NCBI GenBank assembly: GCA_009841115.1
Contig: VXML01000024.1
Location: forward strand, 66,249-130,248
DNA: 64,000 nucleotides
Origin: Gemmatimonadota bacterium
GTDB taxonomy: Bacteria > Latescibacterota > UBA2968 > UBA8231
Direction: 5' to 3'
The notes below the pieces were generated by a model. It was not told the origin of the DNA and searched no databases. It was given only the letters and a program-made list of their open reading frames with translations. The first letter of the stretch is position 1. Each line of letters starts with the position of its first letter. The position numbers and the translations under genes were made by a program. Of the stretch, positions 18,529-27,413 are shown piece after piece.

Positions 18529-19347
18529 TCAGCGAATGGAACCAGCGGTCAGTCCTTTGACGAAGCGGCGCTGCATGGCAAGATAGAGTATAGTAACGGG
18601 CAGCGACAAGACCACGACGCCGGCGAAGATGTAGTTCCAGTTCTTGACGTACTTGTCTGAGAGAAAGCGCCAGAGCTGCACGAAGGCCAGTTCGCCCTTG
18701 TTGGTGCCCATGAGGATGAATGCGTGGGGAAAGTCGTTCCAGGTAAAAAGGCCCCAAAAGATGATGATCGTCACCGTGCAAGGAGTCAGCAGCGGGAAGA
18801 TCACGCGCCAGAAGGTACCAAAGGGCGTGCAGCCGTCGATCAGCGCTGCTTCTTCGAGGTCGCGGGGGATGGAGCGCATGAAGCCGCTGTAGATGAACAG
18901 GCATAATGGGAGGCCGTAGGACACGTAGTGCAGCCAAAGGGCAAAGTACGTGTAGCCGATGCCGAGGTAGTTGAATTGGCGCAAGAGCGGCAACATGAGG
19001 ATCTGGAACGGCACGGTGATCCCGGCGAGGAAGAAGATGCTCCAGAAATGGCCCGTGCGCATACGGCGGCGCGTGAGGGAGTACGCAGCCATGGAGGCGA
19101 CGACGATGAGGGTGGTGATGACGGCAACGCACATCAGCAAGCTGTTGAACATTGGCGCGGCTAGCTTGATGCCGGTGAAGATGTAGTGGTAGTTTTCGAG
19201 GGTCGGTGCCTCGGGGAGTGCTACGGGTGAGCGGACGATTTCCGGCAGGGTCTTGAACGAGTTGAGCAGCGCTAGAACACAGGGCGACACGTAGAGCAGC
19301 CCTAAGAGTAGCATCCCGATCTCGAAGAGGGGCAGGCGGCGTCTCAT
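18529..19347 (-). CDS. Carbohydrate ABC transporter permease (MalG/UgpE type)
   Basis: This 272-residue integral membrane protein has six predicted helices. The cytoplasmic EAA loop (EEAALIDGCTPFGTFWRVI) contacts the ATPase. Its start overlaps the stop of the MalF-type permease at 19344, and it is followed 12 bp later by the solute-binding lipoprotein. The order permease, permease, binding protein is a common variation of CUT1 sugar importers. Confidence 0.9.
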   Translation of the reverse strand: MRRRLPLFEIGMLLLGLLYVSPCVLALLNSFKTLPEIVRSPVALPEAPTLENYHYIFTGIKLAAPMFNSLLMCVAVITTLIVVASMAAYSLTRRRMRTGHFWSIFFLAGITVPFQILMLPLLRQFNYLGIGYTYFALWLHYVSYGLPLCLFIYSGFMRSIPRDLEEAALIDGCTPFGTFWRVIFPLLTPCTVTIIIFWGLFTWNDFPHAFILMGTNKGELAFVQLWRFLSDKYVKNWNYIFAGVVVLSLPVTILYLAMQRRFVKGLTAGSIR

Positions 19348-20231
19348 AGGTCGGTCTCGCGGCGCTGGAAAAAGGCGACTTGCAGGGCGGCGACTAAGAC
19401 CAAGAAGGCGAAGACGACAAAGGCAATGGCCGAAGCATAGCCCTGGCGGTCGTTTTCCGTGCCGAGCCAGTAGATGTAGTAGCCAGCGGTAAAGGTGCGA
19501 TAGCCGGGGCCGCCTTGGGTGGTGACCAAGATCTGCGGGAATAGGTTGATGCCGGTGATCAGGGCGATGACCGAGTTGGTCTTAATCATCGGCATCAGCA
19601 CTGGGACTTGGACGCGATAGAAGGTGGCTAAAGGACCGGCTCCGTCGATTTGTGCCGCCTCGTAGAGTTCGTTGGGGATGGTTTGTAGCCCGGCGAGAAA
19701 GATGGTGGTGTAGAAGCCAAGGCCGTGCCAGAGGACTAAGGCGAGGATGAAGTAGGGCACCAGCGCTGGATCGCCCATCCAGTCTTGGGCCAGCGCGTCG
19801 AAACCAAAGGCGCGCAGCAGGGTGTTTATGGCGCCGGTGCGGTAGTTGGCCAGATATTGGAAGAGTAGGGCGCTGACGAGGATGCTGAGGATAAATGGGT
19901 AGAAAAACAGGCCGCGCACTAGGCCGCGCATGACTTTCATGCGGTCTAGGAGCACGGCCAAGACCAGAGACAGCGAGGTGTAGCCGACGACGATCATGGC
20001 CGTCTCAAAGAGGGTGAAGCGCAAAGCGGCGAAGAAGCGGTCGTCGTCGAGTAACTCGCGGAAGTTGTCCAAGCCGATAAAACGGGGGTCTTTGGTCCAG
20101 CCAGACCAGTCGGTCAGGCCGTAGGCAAACCCGAGCAGAGTCGGTAGGGCGAAAAAGGCTAGGTAGAGGAGTATGGCTGGGCCGCAGAGCAGGGCCGAGG
20201 CAGTGGATTTTTCGACGGAAGCGCGCTGCAT
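19344..20231 (-). CDS. Carbohydrate ABC transporter permease (MalF/UgpA type)
   Basis: I take the internal Met at 20231 as the start, giving MQRASVEKSTASALLCGPA, because the longer track form begins at a TTG without a good site. The 295-residue protein has six helices and the EAA loop YEAAQIDGAGPLATFYRVQ. It is the first gene of the minus-strand operon 20231 to 15320. The divergent operon starting at 20296 shares its short promoter region of about 65 bp. Confidence 0.9.
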   Translation of the reverse strand: MQRASVEKSTASALLCGPAILLYLAFFALPTLLGFAYGLTDWSGWTKDPRFIGLDNFRELLDDDRFFAALRFTLFETAMIVVGYTSLSLVLAVLLDRMKVMRGLVRGLFFYPFILSILVSALLFQYLANYRTGAINTLLRAFGFDALAQDWMGDPALVPYFILALVLWHGLGFYTTIFLAGLQTIPNELYEAAQIDGAGPLATFYRVQVPVLMPMIKTNSVIALITGINLFPQILVTTQGGPGYRTFTAGYYIYWLGTENDRQGYASAIAFVVFAFLVLVAALQVAFFQRRETDL

Positions 20232-20295
20232 TGCGCAGGGTGTAGTAAACAAAGGGGCCTAGGATGTCAAGCGCTGCTTGGTCAATGAGGATACT

Positions 20296-21201
20296 ATGAG
20301 CGAAGTACTGACGCAGTACCGCAGGCACAAGGGGCTGTTGCTGCTGGTGGCACCAGGGCTGGCCTTTTTCCTCGTCTTCAATTATCTGCCCATGTTCGGG
20401 CTGGTGCTCGCCTTTAAGGAGTTTCGCCTGAGCGCCGGGATCTTGGGCAGCGAGTGGAGCGGGTTGGAGAATTTCTCTCGCCTCTTCGGTGGGGCCGACT
20501 TTCCCAATGCCCTGCGCAACACGGTCACCATCAGCTTATTGCGCTTGCTGTTCGGCTTTTTTGCGCCGATCGCGCTGGCGCTGATGCTCAACGAGATTCG
20601 CGTTTCCTGGTACAAGCGCACCGTGCAGACGGTGACCTATATCCCTTACTTTCTCTCGTGGGTGATCTTGGGCGGCATCTTTCTGATGATTTTCTCGCAG
20701 AGCGGACCGGCCAACCAGATCACCCAACTCTTCGGCGTCTCCCCGATTGAGTTCCTCACCAACGACTTCTGGTTTATCGTCGTGGTCATTGCCACGGGGA
20801 TCTGGCAGGCGGCTGGCTATGGGGCGGTGATCTACTTGGCAGCACTGGCTGGAATTTCTCCCGACCTGTACGAGGCGGCCGTTGTAGATGGGGCCGGGCG
20901 CTGGAAGCAGACCTTGCACATCACTATCCCGGGGCTGGTGCCGACGATTATCACGCTTTTCATCCTCAATCTCGGCCATGTGCTCAACGCGGGTTTCGAC
21001 CAGATTTACAACATGTACAATCCCATGGTGTACGACGCGGCCGACATCATCGACACCTACGTTCTGCGGCGGATCGTGCTGATGGATTTTGGACTGGCTA
21101 CAGGGGCCGGGCTTTTTAAATCAGTGGTCGGCTTGTTGATGGTGGTGCTGGCTAACTCGCTGGCCCGGCGGCTCAGCGGAGGGGAGCAGGGCATATGGTA
21201 A
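20296..21201 (+). CDS. LplB-type sugar ABC transporter permease
   Basis: The ATG at 20296 is preceded by GAGG; the track starts six codons earlier at a TTG. The protein of about 301 residues has six helices, LFFLVFNYLPMFG-type first loop residues typical of LplB, and an EAA loop (YEAAVVDGAGRWKQTLHI). It overlaps the next permease by seven bases. The natural partner binding protein would be LplA-like; the only one nearby is at 7346. Confidence 0.9.
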   Translation: MSEVLTQYRRHKGLLLLVAPGLAFFLVFNYLPMFGLVLAFKEFRLSAGILGSEWSGLENFSRLFGGADFPNALRNTVTISLLRLLFGFFAPIALALMLNEIRVSWYKRTVQTVTYIPYFLSWVILGGIFLMIFSQSGPANQITQLFGVSPIEFLTNDFWFIVVVIATGIWQAAGYGAVIYLAALAGISPDLYEAAVVDGAGRWKQTLHITIPGLVPTIITLFILNLGHVLNAGFDQIYNMYNPMVYDAADIIDTYVLRRIVLMDFGLATGAGLFKSVVGLLMVVLANSLARRLSGGEQGIW

Positions 21202-22073
21202 GCCGCACGCGAGGCGAGAAGATCTTTAACGTCTTTAACTTGACGGTGTTGGGATTGGTCGGGTTGATGGCGCTCTATCCGTTCGTGTACACTATTTCGA
21301 TGTCGTTGAGCAGCGCCGCTGAAGCTATGCGCGCCAGCCTGCACCTCTACCCAAGGGACATTTCGCTGACCTCGTACCGCATGGTGCTGTCTAATCCTGA
21401 GATCGTTACGGGGTTCACCAATTCGATTTTGCGCACGGTGTTGGGCACGGCGCTGACGCTCTTTTTTACTTGCCTGACGGCCTACCCGCTGGCCCGACGC
21501 GAAATGCCCCACCGCAGTCCGCTGCTGTTCTTGGTGCTTTTCACCATGCTCTTCAGCGGCGGCATTGTGCCCAACTACTTATTGGTCAAGAACCTGGGGC
21601 TGATCGACTCAATATGGGCGCTGGTGCTGCCGCAGATGCTGACGGCCTTCAACATCATCGTGGTCAAGAATTTCTTTCAGGCCATTCCCGAAAGCTTGGC
21701 CGAGTCGGCCAAAATCGACGGAGCCAGTGAGTTTAATATTCTCTTTAGGATATACGTGCCTCTCTCCAAGCCGGTGCTGGCGACGATTGGGTTGTGGACG
21801 GCGGTGGCGCACTGGAACCACTGGTTCGATGCCATGCTCTATATCGCGTCGGACGAGAATCAGGTCTTGCAGACCTTTTTGCAGCGGATTGTCATCGAGA
21901 ACAGCATCGAGTTGATCGAACAGGGGTTGGTCGATCCGAACATCACCGAATTCACGCCCGAGACGATCAAGGCGGCGACCGTGGTCGTTACCATCCTGCC
22001 GATGCTGTTGGTCTATCCATTCGTGCAGAAGTACTTCGTGCGCGGGATTATGTTGGGGAGCGTCAAGGAGTAA
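21195..22073 (+). CDS. YtcP-type carbohydrate ABC transporter permease
   Basis: This 292-residue protein starts at 21195 within the end of the LplB-like gene. It has six helices and the EAA-like loop LAESAKIDGASEFNILFRI. The long C-terminal periplasmic insertion (LIEQGLVDPNITEFTPETIK) is typical of YtcP-like proteins of the LplA/B/C type. With 20296 it would form the membrane core of an importer. No ATPase or binding protein follows, and the next region is a repeat. Confidence 0.88.
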   Translation: MVSRTRGEKIFNVFNLTVLGLVGLMALYPFVYTISMSLSSAAEAMRASLHLYPRDISLTSYRMVLSNPEIVTGFTNSILRTVLGTALTLFFTCLTAYPLARREMPHRSPLLFLVLFTMLFSGGIVPNYLLVKNLGLIDSIWALVLPQMLTAFNIIVVKNFFQAIPESLAESAKIDGASEFNILFRIYVPLSKPVLATIGLWTAVAHWNHWFDAMLYIASDENQVLQTFLQRIVIENSIELIEQGLVDPNITEFTPETIKAATVVVTILPMLLVYPFVQKYFVRGIMLGSVKE

Positions 22074-22079
22074 ATACAG

Positions 22080-22148
22080 TGGTCAGTGGTCGATGATCGG
22101 TGGTCGGTGATCGGTGATCGGTAGGGGCGACCGGCCGGTCGCCCCTAC
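22080..22148. repeat. Tandem GGTCGGTGATC-type repeats and a 28-bp perfect palindrome
   Basis: From 22080 the sequence repeats units close to GGTCGGTGATCGG. It then forms a perfect palindrome, GTAGGGGCGACCGG followed by its reverse complement (22121-22148). It separates the convergent permease and SDR genes and could act as a bidirectional transcript end. Palindromes of this type recur as dispersed repeats in several bacterial groups. Confidence 0.75.
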
Positions 22149-22187
22149 GTGGGTGTACAGGATGCCATCAGACCCTAACCACCATCC

Positions 22188-23015
22188 TCACATCTGGAAG
22201 CCGCCGGCCACTAACATCGATACGCCGGTGAGGTACTCGGCTTCTTCTGAAGCGAGAAAGGCCACGGTGCGGGCTACGTCCTCGGGCGTGCCGATGCGGC
22301 CCAAGGGAGTTTGCGCTTCGAGGTCGTGGACTAGGGCGGCTGTGGTGTCGGCGTCTGGTTCGTCGCGCTGGGCGAGGCCCGCGGCGATGTAGTGGGTGCG
22401 CTCGGTGAGGGTGTTGCCCGGGCAGACGGCGTTGACGTTGATCCGGTGGGGGGCAAGCTCGCCAGCGAGGGATTGGGTAAAGCCGATGATGGCGAATTTG
22501 GACGTGCAGTACGCAGCGTAGCGCGGGATCCCTTGGCGTCCGGCCGTAGAGGCCATGTTGATGATTTTGCCGCCGTCGCCGCGATCGATTAAGTGCCGGG
22601 CCACAGCGCGCGAGCAAAGAAACGTACCCTTGACGTTGACGGTTTGCACTTGGTCCCAAGCGGCTTCGCTTAGATCGACGACTGGAACGCGGTCTGGCCC
22701 GGGGCGCGAGCCAGCGTTATTGACTAGTAGGTCGATGCGACCAAAGCGGTCGAGCGCGTTTTGCACCATGCCTTCGACTTGGTCGGCGTCGGATACGTCG
22801 GCTTCCACTGCAAGGGCCTGCTGGCCGACGGCTTCGACTTCGGCGACGAGGGCGGGCAGACCGCCCCAGCCAGACTCGCTGTAGGGCTGGGCGTGTAAGT
22901 CATTGACTACGAGGTCGCAGCCTTCGCGCGCTAGGCGCTGGCAGATGGCGCGGCCAATGCCGTGTTCGCCGCCCGCGCCAGTGACGAGGGCGACTTTGCC
23001 GTTGAGATTGTACAT
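22188..23015 (-). CDS. SDR family oxidoreductase
   Basis: The start at 23015 (MYNLNGKVALVTG) is preceded by GGAG; the track start 63 bases upstream adds an unlikely leader. The product is about 275 residues. It has the Rossmann TGAGGEHGIGR nucleotide loop, NNAG, the catalytic Ser region NMASTAG and YCTSK as the YxxxK catalytic pair. It should use NAD(P)H to reduce or oxidise an alcohol or ketone, possibly a sugar derivative, but the substrate is not readable. It carries an acyl-carrier-reductase-like C-terminal strand AEYLTGVSMLVAGG. Confidence 0.88.
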   Translation of the reverse strand: MYNLNGKVALVTGAGGEHGIGRAICQRLAREGCDLVVNDLHAQPYSESGWGGLPALVAEVEAVGQQALAVEADVSDADQVEGMVQNALDRFGRIDLLVNNAGSRPGPDRVPVVDLSEAAWDQVQTVNVKGTFLCSRAVARHLIDRGDGGKIINMASTAGRQGIPRYAAYCTSKFAIIGFTQSLAGELAPHRINVNAVCPGNTLTERTHYIAAGLAQRDEPDADTTAALVHDLEAQTPLGRIGTPEDVARTVAFLASEEAEYLTGVSMLVAGGFQM

Positions 23016-23110
23016 GAGGTTCTCCGCATGATTAAGGAGTTGAGTGGCAGCATTGTGACGACGGTGTGTAGATCTCACATTCTTGTTGCTATAGAAGTTA
23101 GAAATGTCGG

Positions 23111-23509
23111 TTACGTTACCTGCTCGAACAGCGCAAATTTAGATGCTTTTTTATCAAAAGTGAGAACGCCATCACAATTTGAAAATTTTGCTGAATGTGC
23201 AATTAACAAATCTGCAAGATCTATTTTGTTTGCCTGAGCAGACGAGAGAGTTCTTTGCAGAGCAGATTGAGCCTCAAATATCAAAATGGGCATAAGGAGA
23301 AGTTTCTGCAGAGACGCGCGGATTTCCTCTCGTGGGATTTCATATACAGATTCGAGTACCCAGATGGTTTCAAGCACGACGAGCAAAGGAACGAAAAAGG
23401 GTTCGTTTTTACCTTCTGCTCTTTTAAAAAGTCTGTACACAATTTCTGCTTGTTTTTTATCATCCCGTACAAGAAAGCGAACGAGCACATTTGTGTCTAA
23501 TGCTTTCAC
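23111..23509 (-). CDS. PIN-domain toxin (VapC-like)
   Basis: This 132-residue protein has the PIN fold. Asp in LDTNVLVRFLVRDD, Glu in VVLETIWVL, Asp in IDLADLLIAH and Asp in LTFDKKASKF form the expected acidic metal site for an RNase. The gene overlaps the antitoxin by four bases. A lower GC content than its neighbours suggests it was acquired. Its likely target is tRNA or another RNA. Confidence 0.85.
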   Translation of the reverse strand: MKALDTNVLVRFLVRDDKKQAEIVYRLFKRAEGKNEPFFVPLLVVLETIWVLESVYEIPREEIRASLQKLLLMPILIFEAQSALQRTLSSAQANKIDLADLLIAHSAKFSNCDGVLTFDKKASKFALFEQVT

Positions 23510-23760
23510 TTAAAACGCACCTTCATTCTTTGTCTAATTCCAGACTTCATTTGGTGAACCGAAACAGGCTTTCTGTCAGATTTATACAGCTCCCCGAAAA
23601 TTTCATCTACTTTTACTGTTTTGGTCATAGGCTTTAGAAGTGCTTCACCATTTTCTGTAAGCATAAAATCGACTTTATCGCCTTCACGGAGTTGAAGAGC
23701 ATCGCGGACGGTTTTGGGAATTGTGACTTGCCCCTTGCTTGTTAGCGTCGCTATTGCCAT
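23506..23760 (-). CDS. AbrB/MazE/SpoVT-type antitoxin
   Basis: This 84-residue protein opens with the swapped-hairpin AbrB motif ATLTSKGQVTIPKTVRDAL. It then has a flexible C-terminal tail that would wrap around the PIN toxin. It is the first gene of the pair and would bind the promoter to repress both. Its stop and the toxin start overlap (ATGA). Confidence 0.88.
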   Translation of the reverse strand: MAIATLTSKGQVTIPKTVRDALQLREGDKVDFMLTENGEALLKPMTKTVKVDEIFGELYKSDRKPVSVHQMKSGIRQRMKVRFK

Positions 23761-23869
23761 ACTGAGCTCCTCTTATTAAATGTCTGTTTTGAGGGTTTAT
23801 TTCTTACTTAAAAGTAAGGAAAATAACACCTGAACGCAAATATTTCTGACGCGCCATAGCGGACGACGA

Positions 23870-25837
23870 TCAGGAGACGGTGAAGCTATTGCCGGTCATG
23901 ACGGTGAAGCTATTGCCGGTCATGCCGGTGAAGTAGTCGACGATAAGCCAGAACCCGGCCGAGCCGAAGCCGCCTAGGGCCATACCGAGGAAGAAGGGGC
24001 GTAACTGGGTATAAACCCGAGCACCGCCGTACTTGAGGATGGCGGCCTTTAGTAGCCAAGCGATGAAGACCGAAAACCAGAGATGGTACATAGGTGCTGT
24101 CATGCCCAAGGTCATCCCGATGGGGTGGATGGGGAAGCCGGCGAAGCGATTCTTGACGTAGGACATGATGCCCATGAGGCCCGCGCCTAGGATCGTGAAG
24201 GCCATGTGCCAGGACTGAGTCGATTGGGGGTTGTTGAGGTTGTGGGTGATCCAGTTGCCAGTGAATGCGGGCAGACCACTGAACTGCCAGCCTACTAGGT
24301 TGATACCTCCGTACTGATAGGACAGTTCGACGATGGCCCAGGCAGAGCCGGCTAGGGTGACGAGGATGGCTCCAGCCACGGCCCAGAACAGCCGCCGTCC
24401 TTCTAGAGCCGTCTCTTGGGCCAGTTTCACGCCGGTCGCTGCCGAGGCCATCACAAAGGTGCGCACGTCCGCCGCCCAAGCGAAATTCAGCCCTAGAATG
24501 GTCAGCCCTGGCGCTCCCACTAGGGAACTGCCTAGCGCATTGACCGTGAAGACGGGGGCCGCTACCGTGGCCCGGTATGAAGCTAGGCCTGTCTGGGCGA
24601 TGATCCGCGTCAGCCCGATGAAGATGACCATGGACATGGTGAGAAAGACCGCTGCCGTGAGTAGGTTCAGCCCCGCGGCCAACAGCCAGCCTAGTGCCAG
24701 CAGGCTGCCTAGCAGAGTGCCGAAGACAGCCGTCCGGTAGGAAAGCAATTCGCCACGGTCGTCGATATCCGGGTCGCCGACGAAGGCTTTGCGCAGCACG
24801 TCCCGCAAGTGACGCCGGCCGTGCCAGAAGCCGGCGAACACTAGGAACAACAGAGCACCTTGGGCCATATGGGCGACGCTGGGTGAAGCTGGATCGGAGA
24901 AGGGCTGCACAGGGCCAATGCTCCAGCCGAGCATGCGCTCCAGTCCCGTCTGCAGCAGGGCGAGGAAGGCGAAAAACCAGACCCCGAATCCCACGTCTAG
25001 GCTCAGTAGATAGGAGAGGCCGATGACCTCGAAACGGGGCGAGCAGCGCAGGTGGATCGAATTTTGCAGAATCGGAATGGAAGCATCCAAGCTGATCGAT
25101 GGGATGAAGTGATAATACTTGTGCAGCGCTTCTAGGCCGTTGATCAGGAAGGGAATCAGAAAGCCAATCCACATCAAGTAGTTGCGGAAGAAGGGTGGCA
25201 GCTTCCGATCCGGCTCTTCGGCGCTCATCTCTAGGGGAAGCACCGCCATGGGAAAGAGCAGCTTCTCGCGCTCGATCCACTGTTTGCGCAGGATGACCAG
25301 CAGGCAGAGCGTGATGAAATAGATGGTGATCGCGAATAGACTCCAGATCAGCAGCGGCGGTCCCCAGGCTCCCCAGGAGACCGGCTCGCCTCGGGTGCCG
25401 CCTTCAAAGAGCTTCCACACCGCGTCCCGACCGTCGGGCACCAGCCACGGCGGGATATGTGGCTGGATTAGCTGCGCCCATTCGTTTTCAGGCGTGGCGT
25501 AGTAGAAGAAGCCGCCTAGTAGGGGAATCAGGTTGAGGGTGAAACCCCAAGAGGGGATGGCCGCGGCGACGATCATCATGATATAGATGGTGACTAGCTC
25601 GCCACGTCTCAGGGCCGGTCCGCCGAGCAGGCGGACCAGCGGGTTAAGCATCAAAGTAAGCGGCAGGAAAAGGAAGATCGCCGCACCGGTCGAGAAGTCG
25701 GCACCCATGGGTGAGCCGCGTAGTACTAGCACGCCGAAGGGTTCGCCGGCGGCGATGATGAAACTGCCGAGCAGTCCTAGGAGTACCGCTCGTCTTGATA
25801 CGCCGTGACTGGACTTTACAGGGGCTTGTGCCATCAC
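23870..25837 (-). CDS. DUF6785/DUF6784-family polytopic membrane protein, copy 2
   Basis: This 655-residue paralog of the protein at 15320 has the same FYYATPENEW...HIPPW loop and a similar number of membrane segments. It ends in a duplicated MTGNSFTV. The gene follows a sulfatase on the same strand by only three bases and is probably co-transcribed with it. Function is unknown; a transport role for a sulfated or desulfated substrate is inferred from the company it keeps. Confidence 0.78.
   Translation of the reverse strand: MMAQAPVKSSHGVSRRAVLLGLLGSFIIAAGEPFGVLVLRGSPMGADFSTGAAIFLFLPLTLMLNPLVRLLGGPALRRGELVTIYIMMIVAAAIPSWGFTLNLIPLLGGFFYYATPENEWAQLIQPHIPPWLVPDGRDAVWKLFEGGTRGEPVSWGAWGPPLLIWSLFAITIYFITLCLLVILRKQWIEREKLLFPMAVLPLEMSAEEPDRKLPPFFRNYLMWIGFLIPFLINGLEALHKYYHFIPSISLDASIPILQNSIHLRCSPRFEVIGLSYLLSLDVGFGVWFFAFLALLQTGLERMLGWSIGPVQPFSDPASPSVAHMAQGALLFLVFAGFWHGRRHLRDVLRKAFVGDPDIDDRGELLSYRTAVFGTLLGSLLALGWLLAAGLNLLTAAVFLTMSMVIFIGLTRIIAQTGLASYRATVAAPVFTVNALGSSLVGAPGLTILGLNFAWAADVRTFVMASAATGVKLAQETALEGRRLFWAVAGAILVTLAGSAWAIVELSYQYGGINLVGWQFSGLPAFTGNWITHNLNNPQSTQSWHMAFTILGAGLMGIMSYVKNRFAGFPIHPIGMTLGMTAPMYHLWFSVFIAWLLKAAILKYGGARVYTQLRPFFLGMALGGFGSAGFWLIVDYFTGMTGNSFTVMTGNSFTVS
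23876..23923 (-). repeat. 24-bp in-frame tandem duplication at the 3' end of DUF6785 copy 2
   Basis: The unit GACGGTGAAGCTATTGCCGG plus TCAT occurs twice exactly in tandem. On the coding strand this repeats the eight residues MTGNSFTV at the C-terminus. It is in frame and lengthens the tail without shifting the stop. Confidence 0.85.
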
Positions 25838-25840
25838 TCC

Positions 25841-27352
25841 TTATCTTCCAGCCACAATCCCCGGCCCGTAATCCGCCATCGCGGTCACGATGTACTCGTT
25901 GAGCAAGTGTTCCTCGTGTGCAAGGCCGAACGTCCAGATTCGGCGATACATCTCCTCGACGACTGACTGGTATTGCGGATCAGGTGCGAGGTTATGCATC
26001 TGTCCGGGATCGCTCTCCAAGTCGTATAGTTCGTCGTAGTCAAATCCATTGTAAACGAATCGCCACTTGTCAGTGACGGCGGAACGTTGGATGCCATAGG
26101 TCTCGTTCCCATTCGTCTGGAAGAAGAGCGCATCGCGCCAGGCGGCAGGTGTTTCGCCTTTGAGTAACGGCATCAGGCTGGTACCGGCAAACTCCACAGT
26201 GCTCTCCACTGCGCCCATCTCGAGCAATGTCGGCGCGAAGTCACAGAGCGACACGAACTCGTCGCTCACTACGCCCTGCTGCCCGCCCGGCATCTTCGCG
26301 ATCAACGGCACGTGGTAGCAGCTTAGAAACGACGGCAGGCCTTTACACCACAGGCCGTGATCGCCCAAGTAGTCGCCGTGGTCGGAGAGATAGAGAATGA
26401 TCGCGTCTTCGTACTCGCCGCGCTCTTTGAGCTTGTCGATTAGCCGCCCGAAGAGCCAGTCCTCATAGGTACAGAACGCCAAGTAGTGCTTGATCGCGTC
26501 CTGATGTTCCTCTCGCGTCAACTGAGCAAAGCGGTCGCGGGTGCGGCGGTAGAGGGCTGGTTTGTCGTCCATCGAATCGTCGAAGGTGTCCGGTAGTGGG
26601 AATTCCACGCCTTCATACAGATCGAGGAAACGCTTGGGTGCGACATACGGATCGTGCGGACCGAGGGTGCCAACATACAGGCACCACGGCTCGTTCCCGT
26701 CTAATGCCTCCATTTTTGCTAGCGCGGTATCGACCACTGTGCGGTCGCCGAATGGGTTGTCTTCTTTCCCGTCGCGAAAATACTGCGCTAGGAAGGGATG
26801 GCTGTTGTCGCCATAGTGGATGTACGGACGCATCCCCGCTCGCCTGATCTCGCCGGGGGCACGCTCGTTGCCGCCGTGGTCTCCGGCATATCGTTGCAAA
26901 TTGCGTAGTTCGCGTTCACGGGCTGCAGCGTCCTGCTCGTCGCGATTCAATCGTCTGCTGGGGTGCGTGCTTCCCGGCGAGACGTACTCCCAACCATAGT
27001 CGTGCGGCTGTTGATAGTTGCTGACATGCCACTTGCCCGAAAAGAGCATGCGATAACCCGCCTCCTGCATGTCCACGCTCCAGGGGCGGATGTGGTCTTT
27101 CAAGCCACGGGTGATGGCATTGGCGACGTTTACGTTGTGCCAGACGCCGTGCTGGGTTGGCATCAGGCCGGTCATGAATGACGCACGCGACGGGCAGCAG
27201 TGCGGTGACGGGCAGAAGGCGCGACTGAAGGTGATGCTCTCCTCGCGGAACTCGTCGAGTACGGGTGTCTTGGCCTTGTACGCGTCGTTAGGTAACACGG
27301 AGCACGCCCGTTGCTGGTCGGTCATGAAGATCAGTATGTTCGGCTTGGTCAT
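25841..27352 (-). CDS. Type I sulfatase
   Basis: This 503-residue sulfatase starts MTKPNILIFMTDQQR. It carries the formylglycine signature CCPSRASFMTG, a His-rich MPTQHGVWHN segment, and ILYLSDHGDYLGDHGLW with the late metal ligands. No export signal is obvious. The short intergenic space to the DUF6785 gene indicates a two-gene transcription unit. It resembles choline- or heparan-type sulfatases only in general outline. Confidence 0.92.
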   Translation of the reverse strand: MTKPNILIFMTDQQRACSVLPNDAYKAKTPVLDEFREESITFSRAFCPSPHCCPSRASFMTGLMPTQHGVWHNVNVANAITRGLKDHIRPWSVDMQEAGYRMLFSGKWHVSNYQQPHDYGWEYVSPGSTHPSRRLNRDEQDAAARERELRNLQRYAGDHGGNERAPGEIRRAGMRPYIHYGDNSHPFLAQYFRDGKEDNPFGDRTVVDTALAKMEALDGNEPWCLYVGTLGPHDPYVAPKRFLDLYEGVEFPLPDTFDDSMDDKPALYRRTRDRFAQLTREEHQDAIKHYLAFCTYEDWLFGRLIDKLKERGEYEDAIILYLSDHGDYLGDHGLWCKGLPSFLSCYHVPLIAKMPGGQQGVVSDEFVSLCDFAPTLLEMGAVESTVEFAGTSLMPLLKGETPAAWRDALFFQTNGNETYGIQRSAVTDKWRFVYNGFDYDELYDLESDPGQMHNLAPDPQYQSVVEEMYRRIWTFGLAHEEHLLNEYIVTAMADYGPGIVAGR

Positions 27353-27413
27353 TTTTTTTGTGAGTTAGGAGGGCACAGGGTTCGATTCGGAAGGGACAGA
27401 TTTTATAAAAAAG

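Noticed and set aside
22080-22120. The tandem GGTCGGTGATC repeats as a possible CRISPR array
   Set aside because: The units are short, contiguous and have no spacers.
23910-25280. A 456-codon minus-strand ORF inside the DUF6785 gene
   Set aside because: It is the same strand but another frame; the product is Arg/His/Pro-rich with no domain, whereas the DUF6785 frame has clear membrane helices.
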